Assembly (NCBI GenBank): GCA_020052615.1
Contig: JAGVOT010000090.1
Coordinates: 1 to 62,740, forward strand
DNA length: 62,740 nt
Direction of reading: 5' to 3'
DNA from: Nitrospirota bacterium
Lineage (GTDB): Bacteria; Nitrospirota; UBA9217
Both the position numbers and the translations under genes were made by a program. The notes under the pieces were generated by a model. The model did no database searches. It was not told the origin of the DNA and was given only the letters and a program-made list of their open reading frames with translations. Shown here piece after piece: positions 50,228-60,173 of this stretch. The number at the start of each line of letters is the position of its first letter. The stretch's first letter is position 1.

Positions 50228-52501
50228 ATGTCACCGCAGATCCCCCCCGTCGATGAACGCACGTACGAGGACCTTGTCAAAGAGGCCCTGGCGAGGATAC
50301 CCGTTCACACGCCGGAGTATACGAACTTCAGGAACGAGAGCGATCCGGGACGCACGCTCATCGAGGTCTTCGCGTTCTTCACCGAGAACCTGCTCTACCG
50401 GAGCAACCAGATCCCCGAGCGCAACCGCCGCAAGTTCCTCTCGCTGCTCGGCGTCCCGGTCAGGCCCGCGTCATCGGCGCGCGGCATCATCACCCTGTCC
50501 AACGAGCGCGGTCCGCTCCAGACGCTTACCCTTGCCGGCGGTCTCGAAGTGCGGGCCGGCCAGGTGCCGTATCACACGGACCAGGGCCTCGACGTCCTGC
50601 CGGTGGACGGTCGGGTGTTCTACAAGCGCATCGTAAAAAACCCCGGTCAGCAGACCCTGGATTATTACAACCAGCTCTACGCCTCATACCTTATGCCGCC
50701 GCTCAGCACGACGTCGCTGCTCTATGAAACCACACCGCTGGGCAGCGGCGTGAACGCGGCGGCCGAGGCCGTGGACGGGTCGCTCTGGGTAGCTCTTGCC
50801 GCGCGCAAAGGCGACGACATCGAGGAGGCGCGCCGGCAGATCGGCGGCAAAGTGCTCAGTCTCGGGGTCGTGCCGTCCCTTGGCGATGGAGGCCGCAGGT
50901 TGTCCCCCGGCGGCCGTACGACGACAGCAGAACAGACCATCAAATACGATATGCCTGTCGGCGGCACGCTGCCCGCAGCCGAAGCTGATCGTCAGCCCCG
51001 GTATCGACCGCTCGATGCAGCGCAGAGCGTCGACGTCCTCTCCGTGCCGGGCGTCGTGCAGATCACGCTCCCTCCGGCCCCGGAGCTCAGGCTTTGGGAC
51101 AACCTTGATCCGCTCGAGGCAGGCGTAAAGGAATTTCCCCCCGCCCTCGAAGACACGGACCTGAACAGCCGGATCTTGACGTGGATCCGCATCAAGCCGT
51201 CGTCCTCGGCGCGGGCGCAATTCCGATGGGTCGGCACCAACGCGGTCATGATCACCCAGCGGGCGCATGTGGCGAACGAACTCCTTCCGTCCGGCACCGG
51301 CGCTCCTGATCAGACCGTGGTCCTTTCGAGAACGCCCGTCATTCCCGGGACGGTCAGGCTCACCATCGGGACTAAAGCATGGGAAGAGATCGACGACATC
51401 ATGAGCGCCGATCCCGAAGTTACGTTGTCGTCTCAGCGTCAATCCTACGACGTCGAGGCAGCGACGGCCGACAGGAAAGAAGTGCGTGTCAATGTATTTC
51501 AGCTCGATCCGGTGTCGGGCACGGTCCGGTTCGGCGACGGGACCCGCGGCGCCCGGCCTGCCGGGGGGGCCGCGATCCGGGCAAGCTACGATTACGGCCT
51601 CGGCATCCGGGGAAACGTGAACGAGAACGCTATCAACTCCGGCCCGACACTCCCTGCCGGGATCATGGTGAGCAACCCGGTGCGCACTTGGGGAGGGGCC
51701 GAGGCAGCGACAGCGTCCGAGGGCGAGAAGCAGATCTCCGGCTACCTTCAGCACCGCGACCGCCTGGTCACCGCCGGCGACTTCGACGCCGTCGTGCGCC
51801 GGACGCCCGGCGTGGATATCGGCCGTGTGGAGGTGATTCCCGCTTTCAACCCCGATCTGTCCCCGAACGAGCCGGGCGATGCGCCCGGAGCGGTGACGCT
51901 CATGATAATTCCGAAATATGATCCTGCCCGGCCGGACGCGCCGCTTCCGAACAAGATCTTCATCGACACGGTCTGCGAGTACATCGATCCGAAACGACTG
52001 GTCACGACGGAAGTGTTCCTGCTGGGCCCGTCGTACAAGTCCGTCTGGATATCGGCGGGCATCAGCGTGGTCACGGGCCACAGCATCGCTGAAGTGCGCG
52101 AAGCGGTAAAACGGCGGCTGCTCCGGTTCCTCTCGCCGCTCCCCTACGCGGAACCGGAAAACCCGGGTACTCCCGAATGCCCGGTTGCAGCAACCTATGC
52201 CCACATGCAGACCGGGTGGCCGCTCTATAAATCCGTTGCTGCTCTCGAACTGGCAACCGAGGCCGGCCGCGCCGCGGGCGTTGCATCTATAAAGAAACTG
52301 CTCCTGGGCGACGAGAAAGGGAACAATAAGGACCTGGTGGAGATGCAGGGACTGGAACTTCCGCGAGTCATCGGGATATCGGTGGCGATCGGTGAACCCC
52401 TGGACCTGGACCAGCTCCGCGGCCAGGCCGCTCCGGCGCCGGAGCCGGGCGCGCCTTCCGCGGTCGTTCCCGTGCCGGTGGTCCCGGAGGAATGCAGGTA
52501 A
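50228..52501 (+). CDS. Baseplate J-like protein (gp6-like)
   Basis: A 757-residue baseplate J-family protein. The N-terminal block RTYEDLVKEALARIPVHTPEYTNFRNESDPGRTLIEVFAFFTENLLYRSNQIPERNRRKFLSLLG and the later VNENAINSGPTLPAGI and HRDRLVTAGDFDAVVRRTPGV are signatures. It builds the baseplate ring around the hub. AAGGAGCGAAG precedes the ATG. The C-terminal tail is Pro/Ala rich. Confidence 0.92.
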   Translation: MSPQIPPVDERTYEDLVKEALARIPVHTPEYTNFRNESDPGRTLIEVFAFFTENLLYRSNQIPERNRRKFLSLLGVPVRPASSARGIITLSNERGPLQTLTLAGGLEVRAGQVPYHTDQGLDVLPVDGRVFYKRIVKNPGQQTLDYYNQLYASYLMPPLSTTSLLYETTPLGSGVNAAAEAVDGSLWVALAARKGDDIEEARRQIGGKVLSLGVVPSLGDGGRRLSPGGRTTTAEQTIKYDMPVGGTLPAAEADRQPRYRPLDAAQSVDVLSVPGVVQITLPPAPELRLWDNLDPLEAGVKEFPPALEDTDLNSRILTWIRIKPSSSARAQFRWVGTNAVMITQRAHVANELLPSGTGAPDQTVVLSRTPVIPGTVRLTIGTKAWEEIDDIMSADPEVTLSSQRQSYDVEAATADRKEVRVNVFQLDPVSGTVRFGDGTRGARPAGGAAIRASYDYGLGIRGNVNENAINSGPTLPAGIMVSNPVRTWGGAEAATASEGEKQISGYLQHRDRLVTAGDFDAVVRRTPGVDIGRVEVIPAFNPDLSPNEPGDAPGAVTLMIIPKYDPARPDAPLPNKIFIDTVCEYIDPKRLVTTEVFLLGPSYKSVWISAGISVVTGHSIAEVREAVKRRLLRFLSPLPYAEPENPGTPECPVAATYAHMQTGWPLYKSVAALELATEAGRAAGVASIKKLLLGDEKGNNKDLVEMQGLELPRVIGISVAIGEPLDLDQLRGQAAPAPEPGAPSAVVPVPVVPEECR

Positions 52502-52503
52502 TC

Positions 52504-55353
52504 ATGGATGTGAACGGAACGAAATATCACCTTCTTCTCGGAAAGGCCGACTGGGGCCGGTGCGTGGCCCCGCAGGGATCGCGGCCGTTGTCCTCGCTGT
52601 GGGCTGGTTCACCCACGGAGAAAAAAGAAGCCGGTCTCGCCTGGGATGAAAAAAAGGATGAAATACATCTGCATCAAATCGTCTTTCAGTTCATCCATCC
52701 GCGAAACGTGCAGGCGTCGCCGCCACGCGCTGAGAAGGCGCCCGATATCCGTGACCGCAGGGGCGCCTGCCGTGACATGTTCGGGAACTGGTACTGGATC
52801 GCGGAGAACGGAACCGAGATCCTGGTGAACTCCGCGGGCACGGGGAACACGTCCCATTTCTGGTACACCGGCGACGGGCTGGCGTGCAAGAAATCCTTCG
52901 CGCCCGGCGAGTTCGCGCCCGTGGAGCCCGCCCCGGCTCCCGCGCCCCAGTTGCTCAGCGGACTCGCGGTGACCGGGGACCATTTCCTCGTTGCGGGAAC
53001 GCTCGAACCGGGCGGCATCCTGATCATCGATCTCTATGCCGGCGGCCCGCCGCGCCATATCCTCTGGCCCTCCGGGGCGCTGTTCGCTCCGTTCGACATG
53101 GCGCCTGTCGTGGGCGGCGGTGTCTGGATCCTGGACCGGGAGAATAGAATGCTCTGGGGTTTGGACCGTCATTTCAACATCATGAAGTGCGACGCACAGG
53201 AAATAACGCTGCAAGACGAACGGCGGGAGGATTTTCAGCCTGCAAACGGGGCGCCCGCGCGTCGAAGAGCGAAGCGATCATTGCCTGCCGGAATATCGCT
53301 CGACGTATCGCCGGCTGTGGATGCCATAGCGGTTGAATCGCTGCCGGACGGAAGTGTTCTCATCCTGGATCGGAACAGGGGCCGGCAATATTCACGAATT
53401 CTTCGGTATGACGGCCTGACGGGCGTTCAAGTGGGAGACCCTGTTTCCCTGGAAGGCATGATGGAACTGATTGAAAAAAAGGACCAGCACCTTTTTACCC
53501 TGGTCGCCCACGATTTCGCCTTCGTGCCGAAACACAAGGATGGCGAGACAACGGTCCTTGACCGGCTATATGTAGTGGAAGAGAAAGGGAACCAGGCGTT
53601 CGCGTTCGAAATATCGCAACAAGACGGAAAGCTCACGCTCAAGCCGCTCCCCGGTTACTATCCCATGCGCCTCTTCGGCGGCAAGGGCCTGGTTTCGGCG
53701 GGAACGAAGGCTCATTACGATTTCAGCGACCGCTGGATACCGTTGGTCGAACAGCCGAGGCCCCGATTTGCCCTCGAAGCCACGCTCTTTACGCCGATCG
53801 ACAACGGGGTGCTCGATGGACAGGAACCGGAGTGCACATGGCACCGCTTGATGCTCGACGCCGCCATTCCGCCCCAGACAAAGGTATGCGTGTGGAGCCG
53901 GGTTGCAAACGACAAGAACGATCTTCAGTTCACGGAATGGAGCAAGGAGCCCGACCCGTACCGGCGTGGAAACGGGTCCGAGCTGCCCTTTGTACCCAAG
54001 CCGGAAGACGGCAGAGACACCTGGGAACTGCTGTTCCAGCGGGCGCGTGGCAGGTATCTGCAGCTCAAGCTCACCCTTTCCGGAGACGGCAGGACCACGC
54101 CGCGGCTCCGGGCGCTCCGGGCCTACTACCCGCGCTTCTCGTACCTCGAGCGCTACCTCCCGGCCGTGTACCGGGAAGACCGCGAGTCGGCGTCGTTCCT
54201 CGACCGCTATCTCGCCGGCTTCGAAGGGCTCTACACGGCCCTGGAGGACAGGATCGCCGCGGCCCAGGTCCTGTTCGACTACCGGAGCGCGCCGAAAGAG
54301 GCGCTCGACTGGCTTGCGGGCTGGTTCGGCATCGCCCTCGATCCGGCTTGGGACGAAACCCGCCGGCGCCTCTTCATCAGGCACGCCATGGACTTCTTCC
54401 AGTACCGCGGCACCATCCATGGCCTCACGATGGCGCTCCATCTTGCCTTCGATAAAGAGTGCTTCGATGAGCGGACCCTTGAGGTCCCGCAGGCGGCACG
54501 GGGGCGCTCGATTGACGGGCGCAGGAGGGAGCCCTTCCGAATCGTAGAACGGTACCGCACCCGCAGCACGCCGGGCGTGGTGTTCGGTGACACGGGCGGC
54601 TTCAGCGGGCCGCGCCTGGTGGAGAAGACATCGCGATGGCTCCCGGAAAAGGGGGGGGACGACCTGCGCCGGCGGTACGCCGAATTCCTCAAACCCGGCG
54701 CGCAGACGCCGGACGCGCTCCCCGAATTCCCGGTCATCGAACCGAAGGAGAAAGAAAAGGCCGCGGACTGGCGCCGGTTCTGCCAGGACGCCCTGGGATT
54801 CATTCCGTCCGCTGTCGCCGCAGACCGGGAGCGCTGGCGGCGTTTTCTGGAGCGGCGCTACCGGGCGGTATCGGAGCTCAACAGGGCATATGCGGCCGTT
54901 TGGAATTCCTTCAGCGAGGCGCCCCTGCCGGACCGGCTTCCGGCCGACGGCGCTCCTCTCCTGGACTGGTTCCAGTTCGAGGGGGTAGTGCTCGCCATGC
55001 ACCGGACAGCGCATCGCTTTACCGTGCTGGTCCCCATGCCCAAGACCGAAACGCCCTATTCCGCGGAGCACCTGTACCGTCTGGACCTTGCGACCCGGGT
55101 CGTGAACCTGGAAAAACCTGCGCACGCCGTCTTCGATGTAAAGTTCTACTGGAACATGTTCCGGCTGGGGATGGTCCGGCTCGGTGAAGACACGATCATC
55201 GATGACCTGAGCAGCCGCTGGTCCGGGCTCATGTCCCGTACGGTCCTGGGCAAAGGACACCTGGGCGAGAGCTTTATTTCCTCAGACCTGCCTGCGAAGC
55301 TTCCCGACCGGGAGCGGCCAGGCTGCTGGCACGCCGCAAAGAGCACTCATTGA
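52504..55353 (+). CDS. Large baseplate protein with tail-protein-I/gp7-like domain
   Basis: About 949 residues. The N-terminal 500 residues have repeated beta-blade-like units (LVAGTLEPGGILIIDLYAGG, PVVGGGVWILDRENRMLWGLDRH, LPDGSVLILDRNRG), resembling a propeller. The later half holds the phage tail protein I pattern (YLPAVYREDRESASFLDRYLAGFEGLYTALEDRI...ALDWLAGWFGI...RLFIRHAMDFFQYRGTIHGL). This is the Pvc12-like baseplate component. The start could be 52492 or 52504; 52504 follows the upstream stop and is preferred. Confidence 0.88.
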   Translation: MDVNGTKYHLLLGKADWGRCVAPQGSRPLSSLWAGSPTEKKEAGLAWDEKKDEIHLHQIVFQFIHPRNVQASPPRAEKAPDIRDRRGACRDMFGNWYWIAENGTEILVNSAGTGNTSHFWYTGDGLACKKSFAPGEFAPVEPAPAPAPQLLSGLAVTGDHFLVAGTLEPGGILIIDLYAGGPPRHILWPSGALFAPFDMAPVVGGGVWILDRENRMLWGLDRHFNIMKCDAQEITLQDERREDFQPANGAPARRRAKRSLPAGISLDVSPAVDAIAVESLPDGSVLILDRNRGRQYSRILRYDGLTGVQVGDPVSLEGMMELIEKKDQHLFTLVAHDFAFVPKHKDGETTVLDRLYVVEEKGNQAFAFEISQQDGKLTLKPLPGYYPMRLFGGKGLVSAGTKAHYDFSDRWIPLVEQPRPRFALEATLFTPIDNGVLDGQEPECTWHRLMLDAAIPPQTKVCVWSRVANDKNDLQFTEWSKEPDPYRRGNGSELPFVPKPEDGRDTWELLFQRARGRYLQLKLTLSGDGRTTPRLRALRAYYPRFSYLERYLPAVYREDRESASFLDRYLAGFEGLYTALEDRIAAAQVLFDYRSAPKEALDWLAGWFGIALDPAWDETRRRLFIRHAMDFFQYRGTIHGLTMALHLAFDKECFDERTLEVPQAARGRSIDGRRREPFRIVERYRTRSTPGVVFGDTGGFSGPRLVEKTSRWLPEKGGDDLRRRYAEFLKPGAQTPDALPEFPVIEPKEKEKAADWRRFCQDALGFIPSAVAADRERWRRFLERRYRAVSELNRAYAAVWNSFSEAPLPDRLPADGAPLLDWFQFEGVVLAMHRTAHRFTVLVPMPKTETPYSAEHLYRLDLATRVVNLEKPAHAVFDVKFYWNMFRLGMVRLGEDTIIDDLSSRWSGLMSRTVLGKGHLGESFISSDLPAKLPDRERPGCWHAAKSTH

Positions 55354-55368
55354 CGAGGGAGAACCGTT

Positions 55369-56373
55369 ATGAGCACTTTCACTACAGAAGCACTGCAGCA
55401 GACCAAGAAACCCGATCCGACAAAGCACGTGAAGTATACCCAGGGCATGGTGCTGGGCGTCGATGAGTTCGTCCAGGAGTTCGCCTACCTGAGCGGCCGC
55501 GACCAGTGGATGGTCCGCGACCTTGTGGGCTACGGGACCGTGAGCGGGCTGAGCGTGTCCGCGGACACGGACCCGAACAACCCGAAGCCCCGGGTCCTGG
55601 TCACTGCCGGAACGGCCGTGAGCCCGAGGGGCCAGATGATCCGCGTGTCCCAGAACCAATGCGCCTACCTGAACGATTGGCTTGCCATGGAAGAACATCG
55701 CGCGGAAGTCATGAGGCGGCTGGGTTCTCCCGCCGCCGGATCGCTGCCGCTCTACGTGGTCTTGTCCTACCGCAGCTGCCCCACTGATGAGGTGCCCATT
55801 CCCGGCGAGCCGTGCCGGAGCGAAGAAGAGCTTGCCGCGGCGTCGCGGCTCAAGGACGACTTCGTGCTCGATCTCTGCTTCGAACCGCCTGACCAGTGCG
55901 AGGAAGACGCGGTCCGCGCGTTCATCGATTGGCTGTCCTCGAATCTTCAGATCGGAAGCGCCCCTTCGATGAATATCGACGATTTCAAGAAAACCATCCA
56001 CAACGCCGCGTATTCCGCGACCTCGCCGCCCTGTTCGACACCAGGATTCATGCACCTGTCGCCGCCCGGGCTCCTGGTCGTTAATACCGACGATGCGAAC
56101 AAATATCTGCGCGCCGCCTTCCTCATCTGGGTGACGAAGCTCCGTCCGCTGTGGAAGAACGACTTTATCGACACGGAACAATGCGCTGATATGGCAACCG
56201 CATGCGCAGAGAAAAAGGGAGCGGAAGGGGTTCTGCTTGCCGAGCTCGAGGTTCCTCTTGCTGACGGGAAGGTCGGCGGCGCCATCAACGTTATTGAGGA
56301 CCGGCGGCCCTATCTGCTTCATCTTCGCATGCAGCAGGAGTGGTTGGCGTGCTGCGGGAAAAGACAGGAATGA
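55369..56373 (+). CDS. CIS-associated unknown protein (paralogue of the 56775 gene product)
   Basis: A 334-residue protein. It contains GYGTVSGLSVSAD followed by VLVTAGTAVSPRGQMI, a pattern also found in the product at 56775 (GEGVAFGLEVSV, LKVTAGLALNRKGQTL). The rest is rich in Cys and includes PCxxEEEL-like acidic blocks. The family is unnamed to me. GGGAGAACCGTT precedes the ATG. It lies directly after the baseplate gene and may be a baseplate accessory or attachment protein. Confidence 0.6.
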   Translation: MSTFTTEALQQTKKPDPTKHVKYTQGMVLGVDEFVQEFAYLSGRDQWMVRDLVGYGTVSGLSVSADTDPNNPKPRVLVTAGTAVSPRGQMIRVSQNQCAYLNDWLAMEEHRAEVMRRLGSPAAGSLPLYVVLSYRSCPTDEVPIPGEPCRSEEELAAASRLKDDFVLDLCFEPPDQCEEDAVRAFIDWLSSNLQIGSAPSMNIDDFKKTIHNAAYSATSPPCSTPGFMHLSPPGLLVVNTDDANKYLRAAFLIWVTKLRPLWKNDFIDTEQCADMATACAEKKGAEGVLLAELEVPLADGKVGGAINVIEDRRPYLLHLRMQQEWLACCGKRQE

Positions 56374-56385
56374 ATCGGGCAGCCA

Positions 56386-56742
56386 GTGAGCTCGGGCAGC
56401 TCGCCGCCGATACCGTTGAGATACGGCGTTGTAGCCGCCGGCAAGGCGCGCAGCCGTGACCTGACCGGCGAGAACAACATCAACCGGCTGCGGGCAGTGG
56501 GCGTCAAAAAGGGAGAGATCGCCTTCACCTTTGACGATTACCGCATGCCGGACGCTTCCACCCGCTATGTGATCAAAGCCGAGGCCCTGGCAGGACCAAA
56601 GGTGAAATTGCCCATCCCGACGGTGCGGCTGCTCGAGTTCCGGCCGGAAGGGTTCGCTCTCCGGGTGACGCGGGGAACAACGCTGCTTACGATAACGGAG
56701 ATCCGGCAGATCGAATTCATGATAGAAGTGAACAAGTATTGA
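56386..56742 (+). CDS. Small CIS-associated unknown protein
   Basis: A 118-residue protein starting at GTG 56386; a stop codon lies five codons upstream in frame, so the start cannot be earlier. It is beta-rich by appearance (IPLRYGVVAAGK, GEIAFTFDDYRM, IPTVRLLEFRPEGFALRVTRG). No family is recognised. It is squeezed between two related unknown CIS genes. Confidence 0.55.
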   Translation: MSSGSSPPIPLRYGVVAAGKARSRDLTGENNINRLRAVGVKKGEIAFTFDDYRMPDASTRYVIKAEALAGPKVKLPIPTVRLLEFRPEGFALRVTRGTTLLTITEIRQIEFMIEVNKY

Positions 56743-56774
56743 ACCGAGACCGGCCTGCATTGGAGAAAACAGGT

Positions 56775-58187
56775 ATGAAAACGATCGATCTTCTTGCTCC
56801 CCTGTTGGACAGAGGAATCAGGAACACCAACTTCTTTAACGGCCGCTTGCTGAGCGCCGAGGACCTGAGCGCGGAGCAGAACGCCAACCGTCAGCACCAT
56901 GAGCTCCTCGGCAGGGCCGGGGGCGAGGGCGTCGCTTTCGGCCTCGAGGTGAGCGTCACCACGGACCCCTCGTCTCCTCCCGATACCACCAGGCCGTTGC
57001 TCAAGGTGACGGCCGGCCTTGCCCTGAACCGCAAGGGCCAGACGCTCAGCCTGCCTGATGACGCAACCATCCGGCTGGTCCCGGCCGAGGAGGAGCAGGC
57101 TGCGGTCGCGGGCCTGTTCGCCGCCTGCGAGCCTCCGACGACCGAGGTGTACCAGACCGGCACGGGCGTTTATATCCTTGCCATAGCCCCGTCGTCGGGC
57201 TACGAGGGAAAAGCGCCCATGAGCGGACTGGGCGAAGAGCCCGGCGCTGGCCGAGCCTGCGGCAGGCGGTACGCCGTGGAGGGCGTCCAGTTCCGGCTGG
57301 TGGAGATGAACATCAATACCCTCGCCGGCATAAGCGACGCCACCCGATCGCAGGTCCTGGAGCTCATGAACAAGAGTAAAGACAAGAACGACGCGGCAAG
57401 CCGCGAGAAACTGCGCAATATCCTCGCCCACCTCTGCTTCGGCACCGAGGAGCTGGCGACCTTTGCGGCAGATCCGTTCAGGAAAACAGAAGAGGGAAGA
57501 CCAGCGTATCTCGCCTACGACGCGCTGGACGCCCTGCGGGCCAAGGACAAGCTCACGGACTGCGACGTGCCGCTGGCGATGATCTATTGGACCAGGGACG
57601 GTGTTCAGTTCGTGGACATGTGGTCGGTCAGACGGCGGGTCTCGGCGCAAAACAAGAGCCTGGCCTGGCCCCTTGCCGTTGACGACCGCAGGCAGGCCGA
57701 AGGTGAGGCCATGTTCCTGCAGTTCCAGGACCAGATGGATGAGATGTTCAAGGCGAACCCGTCCGAACTGGAGAAGATGAAGGCGACGAGTTATTTTCGT
57801 TATCTGCCACCGGCCGGAATTTTGCCCTTGGCCGCAAAAAAAGGATCGCAGGGCATCAAGCTTGTGAATTTTGCATCAGGACTGACCCTGCGCGATAAAG
57901 CCATTCTGGAGATCCTTGCTTTCCCGGACCGCATATTCATGGAAGGCGCAAAGCTGGGGCCGCTTCTGCGCGAAGCTGCGAAATATCCGCCCATAGATCT
58001 GAAAAGCCGCGAACTTATCTGGACCTATCTCGTACGGGAAAACATTCAGGCGATCGACGAGCAGCCTCCCAAACTGTTCCAACCCTATCTGGTCTTTACC
58101 AACGGGCAGATGCCCTTTGCCGGGGACGCTCGATTCGATCTCAGTTACTGGGCTTACAGCAATTATTCATCGACACTGGCCAGTTAG
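56775..58187 (+). CDS. CIS-associated unknown protein, second paralogue
   Basis: A 470-residue protein from ATG 56775 (MKTIDLLAPLLDRGIRNTNFFNGRLLSAEDL); a TTG at 56739 would add 12 residues. RNTNFFNGRLLSAEDL and the GEGVAFGLEVSV/LKVTAGLALNRKGQTL block occur at the N-terminus, matching the protein at 55369. The remaining 300 residues are unlike anything I recognise. It is probably a structural or attachment component of the particle. Confidence 0.6.
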   Translation: MKTIDLLAPLLDRGIRNTNFFNGRLLSAEDLSAEQNANRQHHELLGRAGGEGVAFGLEVSVTTDPSSPPDTTRPLLKVTAGLALNRKGQTLSLPDDATIRLVPAEEEQAAVAGLFAACEPPTTEVYQTGTGVYILAIAPSSGYEGKAPMSGLGEEPGAGRACGRRYAVEGVQFRLVEMNINTLAGISDATRSQVLELMNKSKDKNDAASREKLRNILAHLCFGTEELATFAADPFRKTEEGRPAYLAYDALDALRAKDKLTDCDVPLAMIYWTRDGVQFVDMWSVRRRVSAQNKSLAWPLAVDDRRQAEGEAMFLQFQDQMDEMFKANPSELEKMKATSYFRYLPPAGILPLAAKKGSQGIKLVNFASGLTLRDKAILEILAFPDRIFMEGAKLGPLLREAAKYPPIDLKSRELIWTYLVRENIQAIDEQPPKLFQPYLVFTNGQMPFAGDARFDLSYWAYSNYSSTLAS

Positions 58188-58214
58188 CCGTCAAGCGACA
58201 AGGAGGGGCATGAC

Positions 58215-60131
58215 ATGTCACTGAAATTTGACCGCGTGAAAGAAGGAAATTTAATTACGGCCAAGCTCATGAATGATATTCTGACGGCTTTAGAGAACCT
58301 GGAGGCGAAGATAGGGACCGGCACCAGCTCGCCGGGCTTTCTGAGCATAACTAGCGTGTCCCCTCAACCGGTAAGCCCCGGACAAACACTTGCTGTCGAG
58401 GGTGAGAACTTCGGCACGCAGAATGAGAACATAATCCTTATCGGTGGAACCCGGGTAGATGCCGACAAGATCGACACCATCAACAGCAGCAGTTTAACTT
58501 TCGAAGTGCCGGAAATTGAAGAGGGATGGGTCTGGCTCACGATCTGTAATCCCACGGTACTGGGTATGGGACATCAGAAAATCGAGATCAAGAAGCCAAC
58601 GGTTGAAACAAAAGGATCGATCGAAGCCACGATAACCATTAAATTGAAAAGCGGCAAAACCAAAAAAGCCGGAAAACAACCCTCTCCGGACGGCATCGTG
58701 ATGCCAGGTCAAGGCCCAGAGCTGCAGGACATAGCCTGTGACTACATCGAAAAGTATCTCAAGGTAACCGCCAAGCAAGCTCCACTCAAATACGTGAAGT
58801 GCAAACTGGATATTGATAAACAAGGACGCAATATAGCCGTTGCTATGTTTGTTCGCAACAACCTGGCACCCGGCAGCTATCGTGTTTCCGCTCAAATGGA
58901 TGGCTTTAATACCTCGTTTAAAGATGTCGAGGTAGTTACCGGCCGGAAAACTGACACATCACTTACCATGACGCCGAAAACGCAAGGCGGCAAGCCCCCG
59001 AAGAATGGAAAACCTGACATCGGTGAAAAGCTTGACCACGGCTGGTACGCTGCTGCTGATCCGCTTTATAGCCATACTCGCTGGCCCTGGCCGCCGCCTG
59101 AAGAGCGGACCGGGTTTGACCCGGTCACTGATCCCGGGCCGGAGGAAGTGGAAGAAGTAGAGGACTGGCTGGAAAGTGTTGCCGACCGAGTCCAGGAGGA
59201 GAATCCCGGAGCTCCCGTGGATCGTAACATCAAAATCTTTATGGACCGGTCCTATGCGCCCGGAACAGTGACCGATCAGGCTTATGCCTACGTGGTGTTT
59301 GGAGACAATGGTGCTTATGTGCCGGTGATGCTCGTACCCAAGGATTATGCAGACGCTGCATCAGTTTCTTTGATAAAGTCCGCACTTCCCGGCGTTGACA
59401 TCGATGTTGCGAATAAACTGGCTGAACACGGAATCAATAACACGGCACAACTGGCCTCCGCCTGGAGCGGGCTCGTGCAAAGCGCGCTGGAAACATCGCC
59501 GGAAGCCGCGGAGATGACGATTAAAACGGCCCAAGCCAAATCCAAGGAGCTACAGGGCAGCGTTGCCTCGCTGAGCGGAGTGAATACAACAATGGAAAAG
59601 ACCCTCGTAACAGCAGGACTCGACAGCTTTGTCGTGCTTGCTAACTGCGAAGCCGCGGATCTCAGCAGCAAAATGAAAATAGACCTAGCTTTTGCCGAGC
59701 GGCTCGTTGTTGAGGCTCAGGCGAGGGTTTCGGAAAGTATGTGGTCGCTTACTCGGCTCGGTTTGAATGAGGGTCAAATCAGTGCGCTAAAAACAAAAGG
59801 CATTACGACATTACAGTCCTTTAAGAATGCTGCCGCTCCCGACGTTGCAGGTGCATTAGGCATAGGCGCAGAACAGGTGACAAATATAGCCAAGGGGATC
59901 GACACGCTGGAAGCGACCAAAACCACTTATTCTCGAACAGTCCAAAAGTCGGCGCCGGTGACGAACGTATTTGGAATCACCCGCGAGGTAGGCGCGTCTC
60001 TTGCACGCATGGGTATCGCTACCGTAGGCGCATTGGCCGAAGCAGATAATGCAAAAATAGCAGCCGCATTCCGAGGAAGTGTTCCTCTGGCAGAGGCGGC
60101 TAAAAAGGCGGCTAATAAGTTGCTCGAGTAA
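58215..60131 (+). CDS. IPT/TIG-domain protein with C-terminal helix-hairpin-helix repeats
   Basis: A 638-residue protein. Residues 40-125 form an IPT/TIG Ig-like domain (LSITSVSPQPVSPGQTLAVEGENFG...NIILIGGTRVDAD). A second beta domain (residues 150-250, ending LAPGSYRVSAQMDGFNTSFKDVEV) is Pro-linked to a WPWPPP spacer. The last 260 residues contain several helix-hairpin-helix-like units (LAEHGINNTAQLASA, LTRLGLNEGQISALKTKGITTLQSF, LARMGIATVGALAEAD). AAGGAGGGGCATGAC precedes the ATG. It is more AT-rich than its neighbours. Likely a surface or tip component, or cargo. Confidence 0.65.
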   Translation: MSLKFDRVKEGNLITAKLMNDILTALENLEAKIGTGTSSPGFLSITSVSPQPVSPGQTLAVEGENFGTQNENIILIGGTRVDADKIDTINSSSLTFEVPEIEEGWVWLTICNPTVLGMGHQKIEIKKPTVETKGSIEATITIKLKSGKTKKAGKQPSPDGIVMPGQGPELQDIACDYIEKYLKVTAKQAPLKYVKCKLDIDKQGRNIAVAMFVRNNLAPGSYRVSAQMDGFNTSFKDVEVVTGRKTDTSLTMTPKTQGGKPPKNGKPDIGEKLDHGWYAAADPLYSHTRWPWPPPEERTGFDPVTDPGPEEVEEVEDWLESVADRVQEENPGAPVDRNIKIFMDRSYAPGTVTDQAYAYVVFGDNGAYVPVMLVPKDYADAASVSLIKSALPGVDIDVANKLAEHGINNTAQLASAWSGLVQSALETSPEAAEMTIKTAQAKSKELQGSVASLSGVNTTMEKTLVTAGLDSFVVLANCEAADLSSKMKIDLAFAERLVVEAQARVSESMWSLTRLGLNEGQISALKTKGITTLQSFKNAAAPDVAGALGIGAEQVTNIAKGIDTLEATKTTYSRTVQKSAPVTNVFGITREVGASLARMGIATVGALAEADNAKIAAAFRGSVPLAEAAKKAANKLLE

Positions 60132-60173
60132 TGAAAGCAGCTAAGCGCTCTTGAAGCACAACCTTTGATAAGT

